Shown: positions 1 to 8,792, counted from the stretch's first letter. The stretch: 64,000 bases of DNA from Microbulbifer yueqingensis (GCF_900100355.1 NZ_FNFH01000004.1:1-64000); one strand, 5' to 3'. Made by a program: numbers and translations. Notes: generated by a model from the sequence alone, not told the origin.

Positions 1-369
1 TCTAGGACGAACCGCCCCGCCCAAATATGCACCCAACAATGAAGCGACTACAAGCGAAGCTCCGTAAAGTAGTTTTAAGTAAAAAGGAGCATCTGAGAAG
101 TTCAGCAACCCAAACAATACAAACGAAGGTAAAACTTGCAATAAAGCAAGACCAAAAGCTGCCTTTCCGAATAAATACCCTGTAATAAGCCCCATCACTA
201 AAAACATGATTTGGAACGGGCCTACAAATGTCAGAAATTCACCGCCGAAAATTTCCGAAAGATGATTGGACAATTTCTGTGCGTAGCCGATGAATGGCGG
301 CCAGAAATACCAGATTAAGATAACCCCTAGTCCAATAATAAAATGAATTAATGGTGTAAGACGCCTCAT
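1..369 (-). CDS. Membrane protein, C-terminus cut by window edge
   Basis: I translated this frame directly from the ATG at 369. It stays open for 123 codons to base 1, so the C-terminus lies outside the window. The product is very hydrophobic: an N-terminal segment (MRRLTPLIHFIIGLGVILIW), a central segment around FQIMFLVMGLITGYLFG, and two more, ending in a Gly/Ala-rich stretch. I count about four membrane spans. No catalytic motif is visible and I do not recognise the family. Codon use is AT-rich compared with the ntrBC genes to the right, which suggests accessory DNA. It is the leftmost of several minus-strand genes and is preceded by one of the repeated flanking segments described here. 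Confidence 0.55.
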   Translation of the reverse strand, partial: MRRLTPLIHFIIGLGVILIWYFWPPFIGYAQKLSNHLSEIFGGEFLTFVGPFQIMFLVMGLITGYLFGKAAFGLALLQVLPSFVLFGLLNFSDAPFYLKLLYGASLVVASLLGAYLGGAVRPR

Positions 370-417
370 GCTTACTCCAGCTTAGCTTTCGATCTCAGAT
401 GCATAACAGTTTATTAA

Positions 418-432
418 AGAGCCACAGGCTCA
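418..432. repeat. Short third copy of the AGAGCCAC-GGCTCA motif
   Basis: The 15-base string AGAGCCACAGGCTCA sits about 50 bases upstream of the truncated membrane gene. Near-identical strings occur at 539-553 and 1630-1644, where they open the two long diverged repeats. Only this short core is shared here. Its function is unknown. Confidence 0.4.
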
Positions 433-529
433 CTATATCTTTCGCTACTATTTCCAGATTGACGCTTTATTCTACGGGCAATAAATTCTTTTATTTCAGG
501 CAACTACAAGATTCCGATCAATATTTATC

Positions 530-865
530 CGGAAATAAAGAGCCACCGGCTCAAGTCGGGCCATTCAACAGGTGGCTCTTGAGCATATGTTAATTGCCCT
601 TAAATTCAAAGACTTGCGAATTGCTGTCTGTAGAAATGAGCGGCGGCACATTATTTCAGGCCAGAACGGCCCATAAGGCGGGGAAGCGGTTGAATGTCTC
701 GGCTGGCCCGGCGGCGCTGGCAGGCGGGTGCGAAGTCTGGCTCGGCTACGCGGGTGAACGTAAGTAGTCTTACGAAAAAGCCGCTCTGATGATGAGCGGC
801 TTATTGTTCAGGTTACCCTGTCAGGGCTGTTGTGCGGGCTCTACCCCGGGCCAGGCATAACGGAT
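530..865. repeat. Diverged direct repeat, copy A (resembles the ntrC 3' flank)
   Basis: This non-coding stretch aligns by eye, with gaps, to 1619-1890. Shared blocks in the same order are AGAGCCACCGGCTCAAG at 539, an ATTCAACA core, a TGGC.CTTGAG block, a GCGG.GGCAC block near 650, the GCCGCTCT terminator stem at 780 and GGTTAC at 811. Offsets between matching blocks fall from about 1,090 to 1,058 bases, so the copies differ by small indels. Inside copy A, AGAGCCACC (539-547) is a perfect inverted match to GGTGGCTCT (571-579). The two copies bracket the CPBP gene. The rest of 370-905 holds no convincing gene. Confidence 0.5.
775..802 (-). terminator. Rho-independent terminator of the CPBP gene
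   Basis: Read on the minus strand this is AAGCCGCTC, a seven-base loop, GAGCGGC and then a run of five T. It lies about 100 bases past the stop codon of the CPBP gene and matches the terminator after ntrC in stem sequence. Confidence 0.8.
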
Positions 866-905
866 TCAAGGAATACGGCTTTCCCTGAGGCCCGATCACT
901 GTAAG

Positions 906-1574
906 TTACCATCCCCGATAGAGAGAATAGATACCCCAGGTGTCGATCAGGGCGTGGGCCAAGAAGAGGCACCACAAGTTTCGGCCGCTGCGGAAAAAGA
1001 TCCAGCCAAAGAAGATTCCAACCAGGGCGATAGAGATAAAGCCAACGACGCCTTGCGTATAGTGCGGGACAGCGAAGGCCAATCCACCGATCAAAATGGC
1101 GATCCACTCGCTGGCCTTGCCCTTTGGCAAGAGAATCGACAGCTGATTCAGGAGAAAGCCACGATAGATGATCTCCTCCGCAATGGCCGCACTCAAAAGC
1201 GCGGAGGCCCATAGTTTAAGTGCAAGCTCCTGGTTGCCGTACAACGGGCCGTATTCAGAATGGTCCGCTTCCTTGGAAAACATCCATTCCAAAGCAGGGT
1301 TGATCAGGTAGCCGAGTACGACAACCACGCCAACTACTGCCAGGGAAGTCCACAGGAAGGTGGACCGTGGGCGGAACGACGGTTGCAGCCCGACGGGCGC
1401 CAGGCTGCGGTTTTCTATCCAGATCCAGGCCAGGGCGACCAAAGCAAACGTGGGAACCTTGAACGGGAAGGGAATGGGGGCAAACATCGCGCCCAGCATA
1501 AGGGCGACGGTCAGCAGGGCACGGATTGGGCGATTTAATGAAGCCCCCTCAGCCCCGGATGATATTGAAATCAT
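906..1574 (-). CDS. CPBP-family intramembrane metalloprotease (Abi-like)
   Basis: This 222-residue polytopic membrane protein carries the CPBP (CAAX protease and bacteriocin-processing) signature. It has EEIIYR with Glu133, Glu134 and Arg138, a histidine at 171 in FAVPHYTQG, and a final HALIDTWG motif with His207 and Asp211. In this family the glutamates and histidines form the intramembrane active site. Substrates are often unknown; some members process prenylated proteins, peptides or anti-sigma factors, or give bacteriocin immunity. Six or so membrane spans are visible. The gene is monocistronic, has its own terminator, and lies between two diverged copies of the ntrC downstream region, which suggests insertion. 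The natural substrate cannot be read from the sequence. Confidence 0.85.
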   Translation of the reverse strand: MISISSGAEGASLNRPIRALLTVALMLGAMFAPIPFPFKVPTFALVALAWIWIENRSLAPVGLQPSFRPRSTFLWTSLAVVGVVVVLGYLINPALEWMFSKEADHSEYGPLYGNQELALKLWASALLSAAIAEEIIYRGFLLNQLSILLPKGKASEWIAILIGGLAFAVPHYTQGVVGFISIALVGIFFGWIFFRSGRNLWCLFLAHALIDTWGIYSLYRGW

Positions 1575-1618
1575 TATTATTCACTCCTTCAGAAATCGCC
1601 TTACAGGTCTTGAACAAA

Positions 1619-1890
1619 GTCCGAAACAGAGAGCCAGCGGCTCAAGGCGGTCAATTCAACATCTGGCCCTTGAGGATATTTCAACCGGCCTGAAAGTAAA
1701 AGGCGTGGGGGCTGTACCGACAGATATGTGCGGTGGCACGTTGTTCTGGCGGCATGCCGGGATTAAGTCGGGGTAGGAATTGGATGTAATTGGTGACCGG
1801 AGGCAGCGCACGAGTACGCACGGCAACAGCGAAATAAAAAGCCGCTCTCGGGAGCGGCTTTTTATTCAGGTTACAGCATCACGGCTGTTC
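1619..1890. repeat. Diverged direct repeat, copy B (3' flank of ntrC)
   Basis: This is the partner of the 530-865 segment. It opens with AGAGCCAGCGGCTCAAG at 1630-1644 and contains the shared ATTCAACA core, the GTGGCACG block near 1732, the terminator stem at 1841 and GGTTAC at 1869. The stem pairing AGAGCCAG/CTGGCCCT is kept with one mismatch although its bases differ from copy A. No gene is supported in 1575-1898. Confidence 0.5.
1836..1863 (-). terminator. Terminator after ntrC
   Basis: AAAAA-GCCGCTC-TCGG-GAGCGGC-TTTTT is a seven-pair stem with a four-base loop and T runs on both strands. It is placed 36 bases past the ntrC stop. The symmetrical A and T runs allow it to work in both directions. 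Confidence 0.9.
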
Positions 1891-1898
1891 CATGGGCG

Positions 1899-3311
1899 CT
1901 ATTCGGTATCACCGTTCATGCCCAGCTCCTTGAGCTTGCGGGTCAGGGTGTTGCGGCCCCAGCCCAGCAGCTCGGCGGCGTCGCGCTTGCGCCCCGCGGT
2001 GTGCTTGAGGGCGATCTCGATCAGGGCGCGCTCGAACTGCGGTACGGCCTCGCTGAGGATTTCACGGCGGCCGTCGGCCAGCGCCTGGTCGGCCCACAGG
2101 CGCAGGGCCTTCTGCCAGTCCTGCGGTGCCTGGGCGCCGGCGGTCTGCTGGTGCAGCTCCTGCGGCAGGTCCTCGATGTGGACCTCGCGCCCCGATGCCA
2201 TCACGGTGATCCAGCGGCAGGTGTTCTCCAGCTGGCGCACGTTGCCGGGCCAGTCGAGGCCGGCCAGGTATTCCTCGGTTTCCTTGAGCAGGATCTTGGG
2301 CTCCACTCCCAGGTCCTCGGCGGCGCTGTTGAAGAAGTGGCGCACCAGGCGCGGGATGTCCTCCCGGCGGTCGGCCAGGCGCGGGATATGGATGCGGATG
2401 ACGTTCAGGCGGTGGAACAGGTCCTCGCGGAACTGGTGTTTTTCCACCAGTTGTTCCAGGTCCTGGTGGGTGGCGGCAATGATGCGCACATCCACCTTGA
2501 CCGGGGTGTGGCCACCGACGCGGTAGAACTCGCCATCGGCCAGCACGCGCAGCAGGCGGGTCTGGGTCTCCGGCGGCATATCGCCGATCTCGTCCAGGAA
2601 CAGGGTGCCTCCATCGGCCTGCTCGAAGCGCCCGGCGCGCTGGGCAGTGGCGCCGGTAAAGGCGCCCTTCTCGTGGCCGAACAGCTCGGATTCCATCAGG
2701 TCCCTGGGGATGGCGGCCATGTTGAGCGCGATGAAGGGCTTGCTACTGCGGGGGCTGTGATTGTGCAGGGCCTGGGCCACCAGCTCCTTGCCGGTACCCG
2801 ACTCACCGTTGATCAGCACGGTGATGTTGGAATGGGACAGGCGGCCGATCGCGCGGAACACCTCCTGCATTGCCGGCGCCTCGCCGATGATTTCCTTGCT
2901 GCCGTTGGCGCTCTCGACACTGGCCTGTTCGCCGGCCTGCTGCTCGCTGGCATGGGCCAGGGCGCGGCGGGTGACCGCCACTGCCTCGTCCACATCGAAG
3001 GGTTTGGGCAGGTACTCGAAGGCACCGCCCTGGTAGGCGGCAACCGCGCTGTCCAGGTCGGAATGGGCCGTCATGATGATGATCGGCAGGGAGGGGCGCT
3101 CGCTCTGGAAGCGTTGCAGCAGCTTGAAGCCGTCGGAGCCGGGCATGCGGATATCGCTGATCACCACGTCGGGTGAGTCGCTGTAGAAATCGTCGAGCGC
3201 GCGGTCGCCGCTCTCATAGCTCTTGGTCTCGATACCGGCGCGGCCCAGTGCCCGCTCCAGTACCCAGCGAATCGATCGGTCGTCGTCAATAATCCAAACG
3301 CGATTACTCAT
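1899..3311 (-). CDS. ntrC: Nitrogen regulation response regulator NtrC (GlnG)
   Basis: NtrC is the sigma-54-dependent activator of glnA and other nitrogen genes. The product has an N-terminal receiver domain with the phospho-acceptor at Asp53 (ISDIRMPG). A central AAA+ domain follows, with GESGTGKE Walker A, the sigma-54 contact loop GAFTGA and a Walker B at [11 protein letters not shown]-terminal Fis-type helix-turn-helix ends the protein ([18 protein letters not shown]). I chose the ATG at 3311 ([11 protein letters not shown], 470 aa) because GlnG proteins begin directly before the WIIDDD strand; a TTG four codons upstream is less likely. It follows ntrB by 23 bases and ends at its own terminator, so the two genes form one transcription unit. 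Confidence 0.97.
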   Translation of the reverse strand: MSNRVWIIDDDRSIRWVLERALGRAGIETKSYESGDRALDDFYSDSPDVVISDIRMPGSDGFKLLQRFQSERPSLPIIIMTAHSDLDSAVAAYQGGAFEYLPKPFDVDEAVAVTRRALAHASEQQAGEQASVESANGSKEIIGEAPAMQEVFRAIGRLSHSNITVLINGESGTGKELVAQALHNHSPRSSKPFIALNMAAIPRDLMESELFGHEKGAFTGATAQRAGRFEQADGGTLFLDEIGDMPPETQTRLLRVLADGEFYRVGGHTPVKVDVRIIAATHQDLEQLVEKHQFREDLFHRLNVIRIHIPRLADRREDIPRLVRHFFNSAAEDLGVEPKILLKETEEYLAGLDWPGNVRQLENTCRWITVMASGREVHIEDLPQELHQQTAGAQAPQDWQKALRLWADQALADGRREILSEAVPQFERALIEIALKHTAGRKRDAAELLGWGRNTLTRKLKELGMNGDTE

Positions 3312-3334
3312 GTCTCGGTCCAATATTCAAACGT

Positions 3335-4399
3335 TTATTCGGTATCGAGCGGCAGGTAAACCTGGAATACGCTCTGCCCCGACTGGCTGTCGCACTTAAT
3401 CAGTCCGCGGTGCTGGTTGATGATGTTCTGGGATATGGAGAGCCCCAGCCCGGAGCCCTCGGCGCGCCCGGAGATCATCGGGAAGAAGATCCGCTCGCGG
3501 ATGTCCTCCGGGATTCCCGGTCCGTTGTCCTCGATCTCGATACGGCACACCAGCGGGCAGTGGCGCTTGCCGATGGTGAACTGCCGCTGGATGCGTGTAC
3601 GCAGCACTATCCGGCCCTCGGGCAGGCCGATGCTCTCGTCGATGGCCTGCATGGCGTTGCGGGCGATATTCAGCAGCGCCTGTATCAGCTGCTCCTTGTC
3701 TGCCGGCAGGTCCGGAATCGAGGGATCGTAGTCGCGGCGGATCGCCAGCTCGCCATCGCACTCGGCGTCGATCAGCTGCGCCACCCGCTCGAGCACCTCG
3801 TGCACGTTGGTGGGCCGCATGTTGGCCGGCTGGTGCGGGCCCAGCAGGCGATCGACCAGGTTCCGCAGGCGGTCCGCCTCGTCGATGATGATCTGCGTGT
3901 ACTCCGCCAGATCCGGGTCCGGCAGCTCCCGCTGTAACAGCTGGGCCGCGCCGCGAATACCACCCAGCGGGTTCTTCACCTCGTGGGCCATGCCGCGCAC
4001 CAGGTTGCGGGTGGTCTCCTGGGCGTCGATCAGCGCATCCTCGCGGGCGATGCGCAGCAGCCGGTCCATGGTCTGCACTTCCACCAGCAGCAGGCCCAGC
4101 TCCTGTACCGGGCTCACCGAGTAATCGACGGTACAGGTCTCCAGGTTGTGCAGCCGCCAGGTGGCCCGGCGCACGGTGTACTTCTGCCCGCTGGCCAGCG
4201 CGCCGCGCATGGCCCGCTGGGCGGCATCGGATTCGCGCACCACCTCTTCCAGCGGCTGGCCGCTCACCCGCGTGCTGGACGCGGCCAGCAGGTCCTCGGC
4301 GGCAGAATTCAGGTAGCAGAGCGCCAGGTGCTCATCGAGCACCAGCACTGCGGATGACAGGTTGTCCAATAGCTGACGCAACTGGCGGTCATTCAGCAT
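3335..4399 (-). CDS. ntrB: Nitrogen regulation sensor kinase NtrB (GlnL)
   Basis: This is a soluble PII-controlled histidine kinase and phosphatase that sets the phosphorylation state of NtrC. The 354-residue product has an N-terminal PAS domain (about 1-110), the H box MAHEVKNPLGG with phospho-His139, and an HATPase domain with an N box (ALLNIARNAMQA), a DNGPGIP G1 box and a GLGLSIS G2 box. There is no membrane segment, as expected for NtrB. It is transcribed with ntrC. An NtrC-type palindrome lies 168 bases upstream of its start, so autoregulation of ntrBC is likely. Confidence 0.97.
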   Translation of the reverse strand: MLNDRQLRQLLDNLSSAVLVLDEHLALCYLNSAAEDLLAASSTRVSGQPLEEVVRESDAAQRAMRGALASGQKYTVRRATWRLHNLETCTVDYSVSPVQELGLLLVEVQTMDRLLRIAREDALIDAQETTRNLVRGMAHEVKNPLGGIRGAAQLLQRELPDPDLAEYTQIIIDEADRLRNLVDRLLGPHQPANMRPTNVHEVLERVAQLIDAECDGELAIRRDYDPSIPDLPADKEQLIQALLNIARNAMQAIDESIGLPEGRIVLRTRIQRQFTIGKRHCPLVCRIEIEDNGPGIPEDIRERIFFPMISGRAEGSGLGLSISQNIINQHRGLIKCDSQSGQSVFQVYLPLDTE

Positions 4400-4468
4400 G
4401 CAAATTTCCCAGGATGAATCGGCGGGCGGCGACGACTGCCGGTTACCGGCAGGTGTCGCGCCAAGTCA

Positions 4469-4487
4469 GCACTGTTTATGACAGTGC
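4469..4487. promoter_or_regulatory. Inverted repeat upstream of ntrB
   Basis: GCACTGT-TTATG-ACAGTGC is a perfect inverted repeat with 7-base arms, 70 bases before the ntrB start. The half-site spacing differs from both an NtrC box and a LexA box, so the binding protein, if any, is unknown. Confidence 0.35.
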
Positions 4488-4566
4488 AAAAAGCAAACCA
4501 AAATGGCGCACAAAGGGGAACGCGGGGGGTTCCGGGGGGCAGGGGCACTGCGCGGCCTGCCCGAGC

Positions 4567-4581
4567 GCACCATTATGGTGC
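4567..4581. promoter_or_regulatory. NtrC-binding box between DUF4124 gene and ntrB
   Basis: GCACCATTATGGTGC is a 15-base palindrome that fits the known NtrC consensus (GCAC, seven spacer bases, GTGC). A partial second site (CCAAAATGGCGCAC) lies at 4498-4511, nearer ntrB. No sigma-54 element was found before ntrB, so the box may mediate repression or weak autoregulation as in enteric glnL. Confidence 0.7.
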
Positions 4582-4620
4582 ACTGAGTGAAAAATAGCCA
4601 GCGGGGATGCCTTATTTTGG

Positions 4621-4645
4621 TGTCCCCCGGGTCGCCCCGGGGACA
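4621..4645 (-). terminator. GC hairpin after the DUF4124 gene
   Basis: TGTCCCC pairs with GGGGACA around a shorter GGG/CCC inner stem. It lies 15 bases past the stop of the DUF4124 gene. No T run follows on either strand, so it could be an attenuating or Rho-assisted hairpin and not a full terminator. Confidence 0.4.
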
Positions 4646-4659
4646 GGAGGACAGGGGGA

Positions 4660-5355
4660 TCAGTTACGCGAGCGGCGCTGCTGCTTGGGCTGGGGTACTC
4701 CCGGAGCTGCCGGCGCCTGGGGCGCGGGCTTGGCCTGGGGCGCAGGGGCATCGGGCAGGGTGGCGCCCGGGCGCTTTACGAAGATGGTGATCGGCTGGGA
4801 GCGGGCCAGCACCCGGCCGGCCAGGTCGGTCAGCACCGCCTGGATATCGTGAGTGCCGCGCTCCAGCGCCGACAGGTCGAGGCTGGTGCCGGAAGAGCTG
4901 CCCAGCCAGCGCTGGCCGTCCACCACGGCAAAGAACTGGTAGCCGCCTACCGGTACCGGGTCGATGGCCACCCGCAGCACGATCAGACGCTGTCCCGGCG
5001 GTATGGTGGCGCCGCTCTGGGGGCTGACGATCGCAAAATTGATGGGGCCCAGCGGCCTCTGGCGCTCCCGGTCTTCCTGGTCGCGGGGAGACAGCTTGCG
5101 CGTCGGCAGCGGGCGCGGGCGGGCGATGGGCTGGATATTGGTGGGGCCTACCTCCACGCGCTGGGCCTTGCCGTCTTTTGGCGGCACGTCGGTGAAGGTG
5201 ACCTTGCCGTCCGGCCCCACCACACGGTAGATAGAACTGCCGGCAGCGCGCTCGGCACCCGCATCGGCGTCGGAAGACTCGCCGGAATCCCCGGCCAGCG
5301 CGACTGCCGACAGCAGCGCAACCAGGGCTGCGGTGATGATCTGGTGTGTATACAT
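4660..5355 (-). CDS. DUF4124-domain exported protein
   Basis: This 231-residue protein has a signal peptide (ITAALVALLSAVALAG) and a DUF4124 module near residues 40-70 (YRVVGPDGKVTFTDVPP), then a low-complexity linker, a beta-rich domain (about 105-200) and a Pro/Ala/Gln-rich basic tail. The ATG at 5355 is preceded by AGGAG at the right distance; the longer frame would hide the signal peptide. DUF4124 proteins often sit between glnA and ntrBC in gammaproteobacteria, which is the arrangement here, but their function is not known. It probably acts in the periplasm. A role in envelope or nitrogen physiology is only guilt by association. Confidence 0.85.
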   Translation of the reverse strand: MYTHQIITAALVALLSAVALAGDSGESSDADAGAERAAGSSIYRVVGPDGKVTFTDVPPKDGKAQRVEVGPTNIQPIARPRPLPTRKLSPRDQEDRERQRPLGPINFAIVSPQSGATIPPGQRLIVLRVAIDPVPVGGYQFFAVVDGQRWLGSSSGTSLDLSALERGTHDIQAVLTDLAGRVLARSQPITIFVKRPGATLPDAPAPQAKPAPQAPAAPGVPQPKQQRRSRN

Positions 5356-5453
5356 AGGCACTCCTGCCTCGGTGGCGGTTCCGCCGTGGCTTTGCCGCAT
5401 GCCGCTCGGCTTGCCGCGGATACCGCTAGCTAAAAGGCTAGTTTACCCGCAAT

Positions 5454-5484
5454 AAAAAAGCCCGCACCAGACGGTGCGGGCTTT
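5454..5484 (-). terminator. Terminator after glnA
   Basis: Read on the minus strand: AAAGCCCGCACC, a four-base loop, GGTGCGGGC and six T. It sits 37 bases past the glnA stop and separates glnA from the DUF4124 gene. Confidence 0.92.
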
Positions 5485-5520
5485 CTGTTCACGCGGGCGT
5501 GCTTACATGGACCAGCGTTT

Positions 5521-6927
5521 TTACACGGAATAGTACATGTCGAACTCGACCGGGTGGGTGGTCATGTTCAGGCGCTCTACTTCCGCGCGCTTCAGCTCGA
5601 TGTAGGCGTCGATGGCGTCGTCGGAGAACACGCCACCCTCGGTCAGGAAGGCGCGGTCCTCGTCCAGCGCGTCCAGGGCCATTTCCAGGCTGGAGGCAAC
5701 GGTCGGGTACTCGGCCACTTCTTCCGCCGGCAGGTCGTACAGGTCCTTGTCGGCCGGGTCGCCCGGGTGGATCTTGTTCTTGATACCGTCCAGGCCGGCC
5801 ATCAGCATGGCGGCGAACACCAGGTAAGGGTTGGCGGTCGGGTCCGGGAAGCGGGCCTCGATGCGCTTGCCCTTCGGGCTCGCCACATACGGGATGCGGA
5901 TGGAAGCGGAACGGTTGCGCGCGGAGTAGGCCAGGATCACCGGCGCCTCGAAGCCCGGCACCAGTCGCTTGTACGAGTTGGTGGAGGCATTGGCGAAGGC
6001 GTTGATGGCACGCGCGTGCTTGATGATACCGCCGATGTAGTACAGGGCGGTGTCAGACAGGCCGGAGTAGCCGTCACCGGCAAACTGGTTCACGCCGTCC
6101 TTGCTGAAGGACATGTGGATGTGCATGCCGGAACCGTTGTCGCCCACCAGCGGCTTGGGCATGAAGGTGGCAGTCTTGCCGTAGGCGTGGGCCACATTGT
6201 GCACCGCGTACTTCAGGATCTGCACCTCGTCCGCCTTCTTGGTCAGGGTGTTGGCGCCGACGCCGATCTCGCACTGGCCGGCGGTGCCCACTTCGTGGTG
6301 GTGCACTTCAATCTGCAGGCCCATCTGCTCCATGGCGGAACACATGGCGGCACGAATGTCGTGCAGGGAGTCGACCGGCGGTACCGGGAAGTAGCCACCC
6401 TTCACGCCCGGGCGGTGACCGATGTTGCCTTCCGGCAGGTTCATGCCGGAGGACCAGGCCGCTTCCTCGGAGTTGATCTTGTAGAAGGCGCCGCCCATCT
6501 CGGCACCCCAGGTGATGTCGTCGAATACGAAGAACTCGGGCTCCGGACCGAACAGTGCGGTGTCGCCCAGGCCGGTGGACTTCAGGTATTCCTCGGCGCG
6601 CAGGGCGATGGAACGCGGGTCGCGCTCGTAACCCTGGCCGGTGGACGGCTCGACGATGTTACAGCGTACGATCACGGTCGGCTCGTCGGTGAAGGGGTCC
6701 AGGAAGGAGGACTCGTCATCCGGCATCAGGATCATGTCGGACTCGTTGATGCCCTTCCAGCCGGCGATGGAGGAGCCGTCGAACATCTTGCCCTCTTCGA
6801 AAAACTCGCCGTCGACTTCGGAAACCGGCAGGGAGACGTGCTGCTCCTTACCCTTGGAATCGGTGAAGCGCAGGTCCACCCATTTGGCTTCACTCTCTTT
6901 GATCAAACCGAGCGTTTTAGCTGACAT
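5521..6927 (-). CDS. glnA: Glutamine synthetase type I
   Basis: GlnA makes glutamine from glutamate, ammonia and ATP as a cytoplasmic dodecamer, and is the main ammonium-assimilation enzyme. The 468-residue product has the beta-grasp motif [13 protein letters not shown], the catalytic [11 protein letters not shown] and [10 protein letters not shown] motifs, NRSASIRIP, and Tyr397 in KDLYDLP. That residue is the adenylylation site of the enteric type I-beta enzyme, so control by GlnE is expected. The start [21 protein letters not shown] aligns with E. coli GlnA. Transcription is probably from the sigma-54 promoter at 7029-7044 with upstream NtrC sites. Confidence 0.99.
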   Translation of the reverse strand: MSAKTLGLIKESEAKWVDLRFTDSKGKEQHVSLPVSEVDGEFFEEGKMFDGSSIAGWKGINESDMILMPDDESSFLDPFTDEPTVIVRCNIVEPSTGQGYERDPRSIALRAEEYLKSTGLGDTALFGPEPEFFVFDDITWGAEMGGAFYKINSEEAAWSSGMNLPEGNIGHRPGVKGGYFPVPPVDSLHDIRAAMCSAMEQMGLQIEVHHHEVGTAGQCEIGVGANTLTKKADEVQILKYAVHNVAHAYGKTATFMPKPLVGDNGSGMHIHMSFSKDGVNQFAGDGYSGLSDTALYYIGGIIKHARAINAFANASTNSYKRLVPGFEAPVILAYSARNRSASIRIPYVASPKGKRIEARFPDPTANPYLVFAAMLMAGLDGIKNKIHPGDPADKDLYDLPAEEVAEYPTVASSLEMALDALDEDRAFLTEGGVFSDDAIDAYIELKRAEVERLNMTTHPVEFDMYYSV

Positions 6928-7028
6928 TGCTGTCCTCCAGGTCTTGAAAGGTTGTAGGTCGCTGAACGTTAGCCCTTGGTGAGGCTCGACTCTCGAGCGA
7001 CGGCGTACTGTTCGTGGTCAGTACTGAA

Positions 7029-7044
7029 GCAAGGAGTGTGCCAA
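7029..7044 (-). promoter_or_regulatory. Sigma-54 promoter of glnA
   Basis: On the minus strand TTGGCAC-ACTCC-TTGC matches the -24/-12 consensus with invariant GG and GC in correct spacing. The predicted transcript start is near 7017, giving a leader of about 90 bases before glnA. Confidence 0.85.
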
Positions 7045-7149
7045 ATTGGGGCAATGGCGCCGGGGCCACGGCTGCCGCTGCACGGTGCCCGGTGGCGGTG
7101 CCGATTGAAGCAGGTTAGATGGAAATTCCAGCGCCGGCCACCGACGAAC

Positions 7150-7164
7150 GCACCAAAATGGCGC
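7150..7164. promoter_or_regulatory. NtrC box upstream of glnA
   Basis: GCACCAAAATGGCGC is an NtrC-type palindrome with one mismatch. It lies about 130 bases upstream of the predicted sigma-54 start, the usual enhancer distance. The rest of the 6928-7319 gap holds the divergent thiI promoter. Confidence 0.7.
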
Positions 7165-7269
7165 GCAATCGCGCCGTGTCGCACAAATCCAGTGCAGCAC
7201 ATCAATCAACATGTCGCCAGCGCCACCGGGTGCGCGCTCATCGCCCGGTGAATTTACAGCCAGACTGTT

Positions 7270-7275
7270 TATAAT
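7270..7275 (+). promoter_or_regulatory. Probable -10 box of thiI
   Basis: A perfect TATAAT lies 45 bases upstream of the thiI start codon. No good -35 hexamer is seen 17 bases further upstream, so the assignment rests on the -10 element and position. Confidence 0.45.
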
Positions 7276-7319
7276 TCCGTGCTCATCATCAACCCGCGGT
7301 ACCCGGTCAGCAGCCCAAT

Positions 7320-8792
7320 ATGCATTTTGTCGTCAAGTTTTTCCCCGAGATCACCATCAAGAGCAACCCGGTGCGCAAGCGCATGTCCCGGCAGCTCAAG
7401 GACAACCTGCGCATCCTGCTGCACCGCCTGGATGACCGCATCAAGGTGCTGAAGGACTGGGAGAAAATCGAGGTGATCGCGCCGGACGCGGTGGCCCACC
7501 TGTCCGACCGCATCGAGGAGGTGCTGGCGCACACCCCCGGCATCGCCAATTTCGCCCGCGTGCGCCAGTACCCGCTCGGCGACCTGCACGACATCTACGA
7601 GAAGACGCTGTCGGTGTGGGGCGACAAACTGGACGGCAAGACCTTCTGCGTGCGGGTGAAGCGCAGCGGCAAGCACGACTTCCAGTCGCTGGACGTGGAA
7701 CAGTATGTGGGCGGCGGCCTGAACAAGAACACCAATGCTGCCGGGGTGAAACTGAAGAACCCGGACGTGACCGTCAGGCTGGAGATACGCCACGACAAGC
7801 TGAATGTGGTGGAGCAGCAGCACACTGGCCTCGGCGGCTTCCCGCTGGGCACCCAGGACCCGCTGCTGTCACTGGTGTCCGGCGGCTTCGATTCCACCGT
7901 GGCCAGCTACCTGACCATCAAGCGCGGCATCCGCACCCACTACCTGTTCTTCAACCTGGGCGGGCGCGAGCACGAGCTGGGCGTGAAGGAGGTGGCCTAC
8001 TACCTGTGGAACCGCTACGGCTCTTCCCACCGGGTGAAGTTCGTCACCGTGCCCTTCGAGGGCGTGGTGGCAGAGATCCTGGAGAATGTGGACGACTCCT
8101 ATATGGGCGTGGTGCTGAAGCGCATGATGCTGCGCGCTGCCACCGCCATCGCCAACGAGCTGGAGGTGGATGCGGTGGTGACCGGCGAGGCCATCGCCCA
8201 GGTCTCCAGCCAGACCCTCAAGAACCTGAAGGTCATCGACAGCGTCACCGACACCCTGGTACTGCGCCCGCTGATTACCAGCGACAAGAGCGACATCATC
8301 CGCACCGCCCGCGCGATCGGCACCGAGGAGTTCGCGGCCAACATGCCCGAGTACTGCGGCGTCATCTCGGTCAAGCCCACCACCCGCGCTAAGATGGAGC
8401 GGGTGCTGGAAGTGGAGAATCACTTCGATTTCAGCGTGCTGGACCGCGCCATCAGCGAGCGCGAGCTGCAGAACATCGACCGGGTGATGGAAGAGGTCGC
8501 CGAGGGCACGCCCGACGTGGAGGTGGTCGAGGAGCCGGGCGATGCGGTAGTGATCGATATCCGCCATCCGGACGAGGAAGAGGTAGACCCGCTGGAGCTG
8601 GAGGGCAGCGAAGTGGAGACCATTCCCTTCTACCGGCTCAACAACGCCTTCGCCCAGCTGGACCCGGAGAAGAAGTACCTGCTGTACTGCAGCCGCGGCG
8701 TGATGAGCAAGCTGCACGCCTCACACCTGCTGGACGCCGGCTACCGCAACGTGGCCGTGCTGCGCCCGCACCTGCCGCATCGGCCCGACTGA
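7320..8792 (+). CDS. thiI: tRNA 4-thiouridine synthetase ThiI with rhodanese domain
   Basis: ThiI adenylates and thiolates uridine 8 of tRNA and, in bacteria with the long form, also passes sulfur to ThiS for the thiamin thiazole. The 490-residue product has an N-terminal ferredoxin-like domain, a THUMP domain (about 60-165), a PP-loop pyrophosphatase domain with SGGFDS near residue 185, and a C-terminal rhodanese domain. Cys346 (MPEYCGV) and Cys457 (LLYCSRGVMS) match the two redox cysteines of the E. coli enzyme. The ATG at 7320 aligns with the E. coli start. A weak GC hairpin (8805-8822) follows the gene. Confidence 0.97.
   Translation: MHFVVKFFPEITIKSNPVRKRMSRQLKDNLRILLHRLDDRIKVLKDWEKIEVIAPDAVAHLSDRIEEVLAHTPGIANFARVRQYPLGDLHDIYEKTLSVWGDKLDGKTFCVRVKRSGKHDFQSLDVEQYVGGGLNKNTNAAGVKLKNPDVTVRLEIRHDKLNVVEQQHTGLGGFPLGTQDPLLSLVSGGFDSTVASYLTIKRGIRTHYLFFNLGGREHELGVKEVAYYLWNRYGSSHRVKFVTVPFEGVVAEILENVDDSYMGVVLKRMMLRAATAIANELEVDAVVTGEAIAQVSSQTLKNLKVIDSVTDTLVLRPLITSDKSDIIRTARAIGTEEFAANMPEYCGVISVKPTTRAKMERVLEVENHFDFSVLDRAISERELQNIDRVMEEVAEGTPDVEVVEEPGDAVVIDIRHPDEEEVDPLELEGSEVETIPFYRLNNAFAQLDPEKKYLLYCSRGVMSKLHASHLLDAGYRNVAVLRPHLPHRPD

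Noticed and set aside
399-593. Rightward 64-codon frame in the left intergenic region
   Set aside because: It runs through the repeat copy, has no ribosome site and no resemblance to a protein family.
4469-4487. Inverted repeat as an NtrC or LexA box
   Set aside because: Half-site spacing is wrong for both (GCAC-N11-GTGC, CTGT-N5-ACAG), so it is only listed as an unassigned inverted repeat.
5554-6924. Open frame of 456 codons on the strand opposite glnA
   Set aside because: It mirrors glnA over almost its full length, reflects GC-rich codon bias, has no ribosome site or recognisable domain, and glnA is certain.
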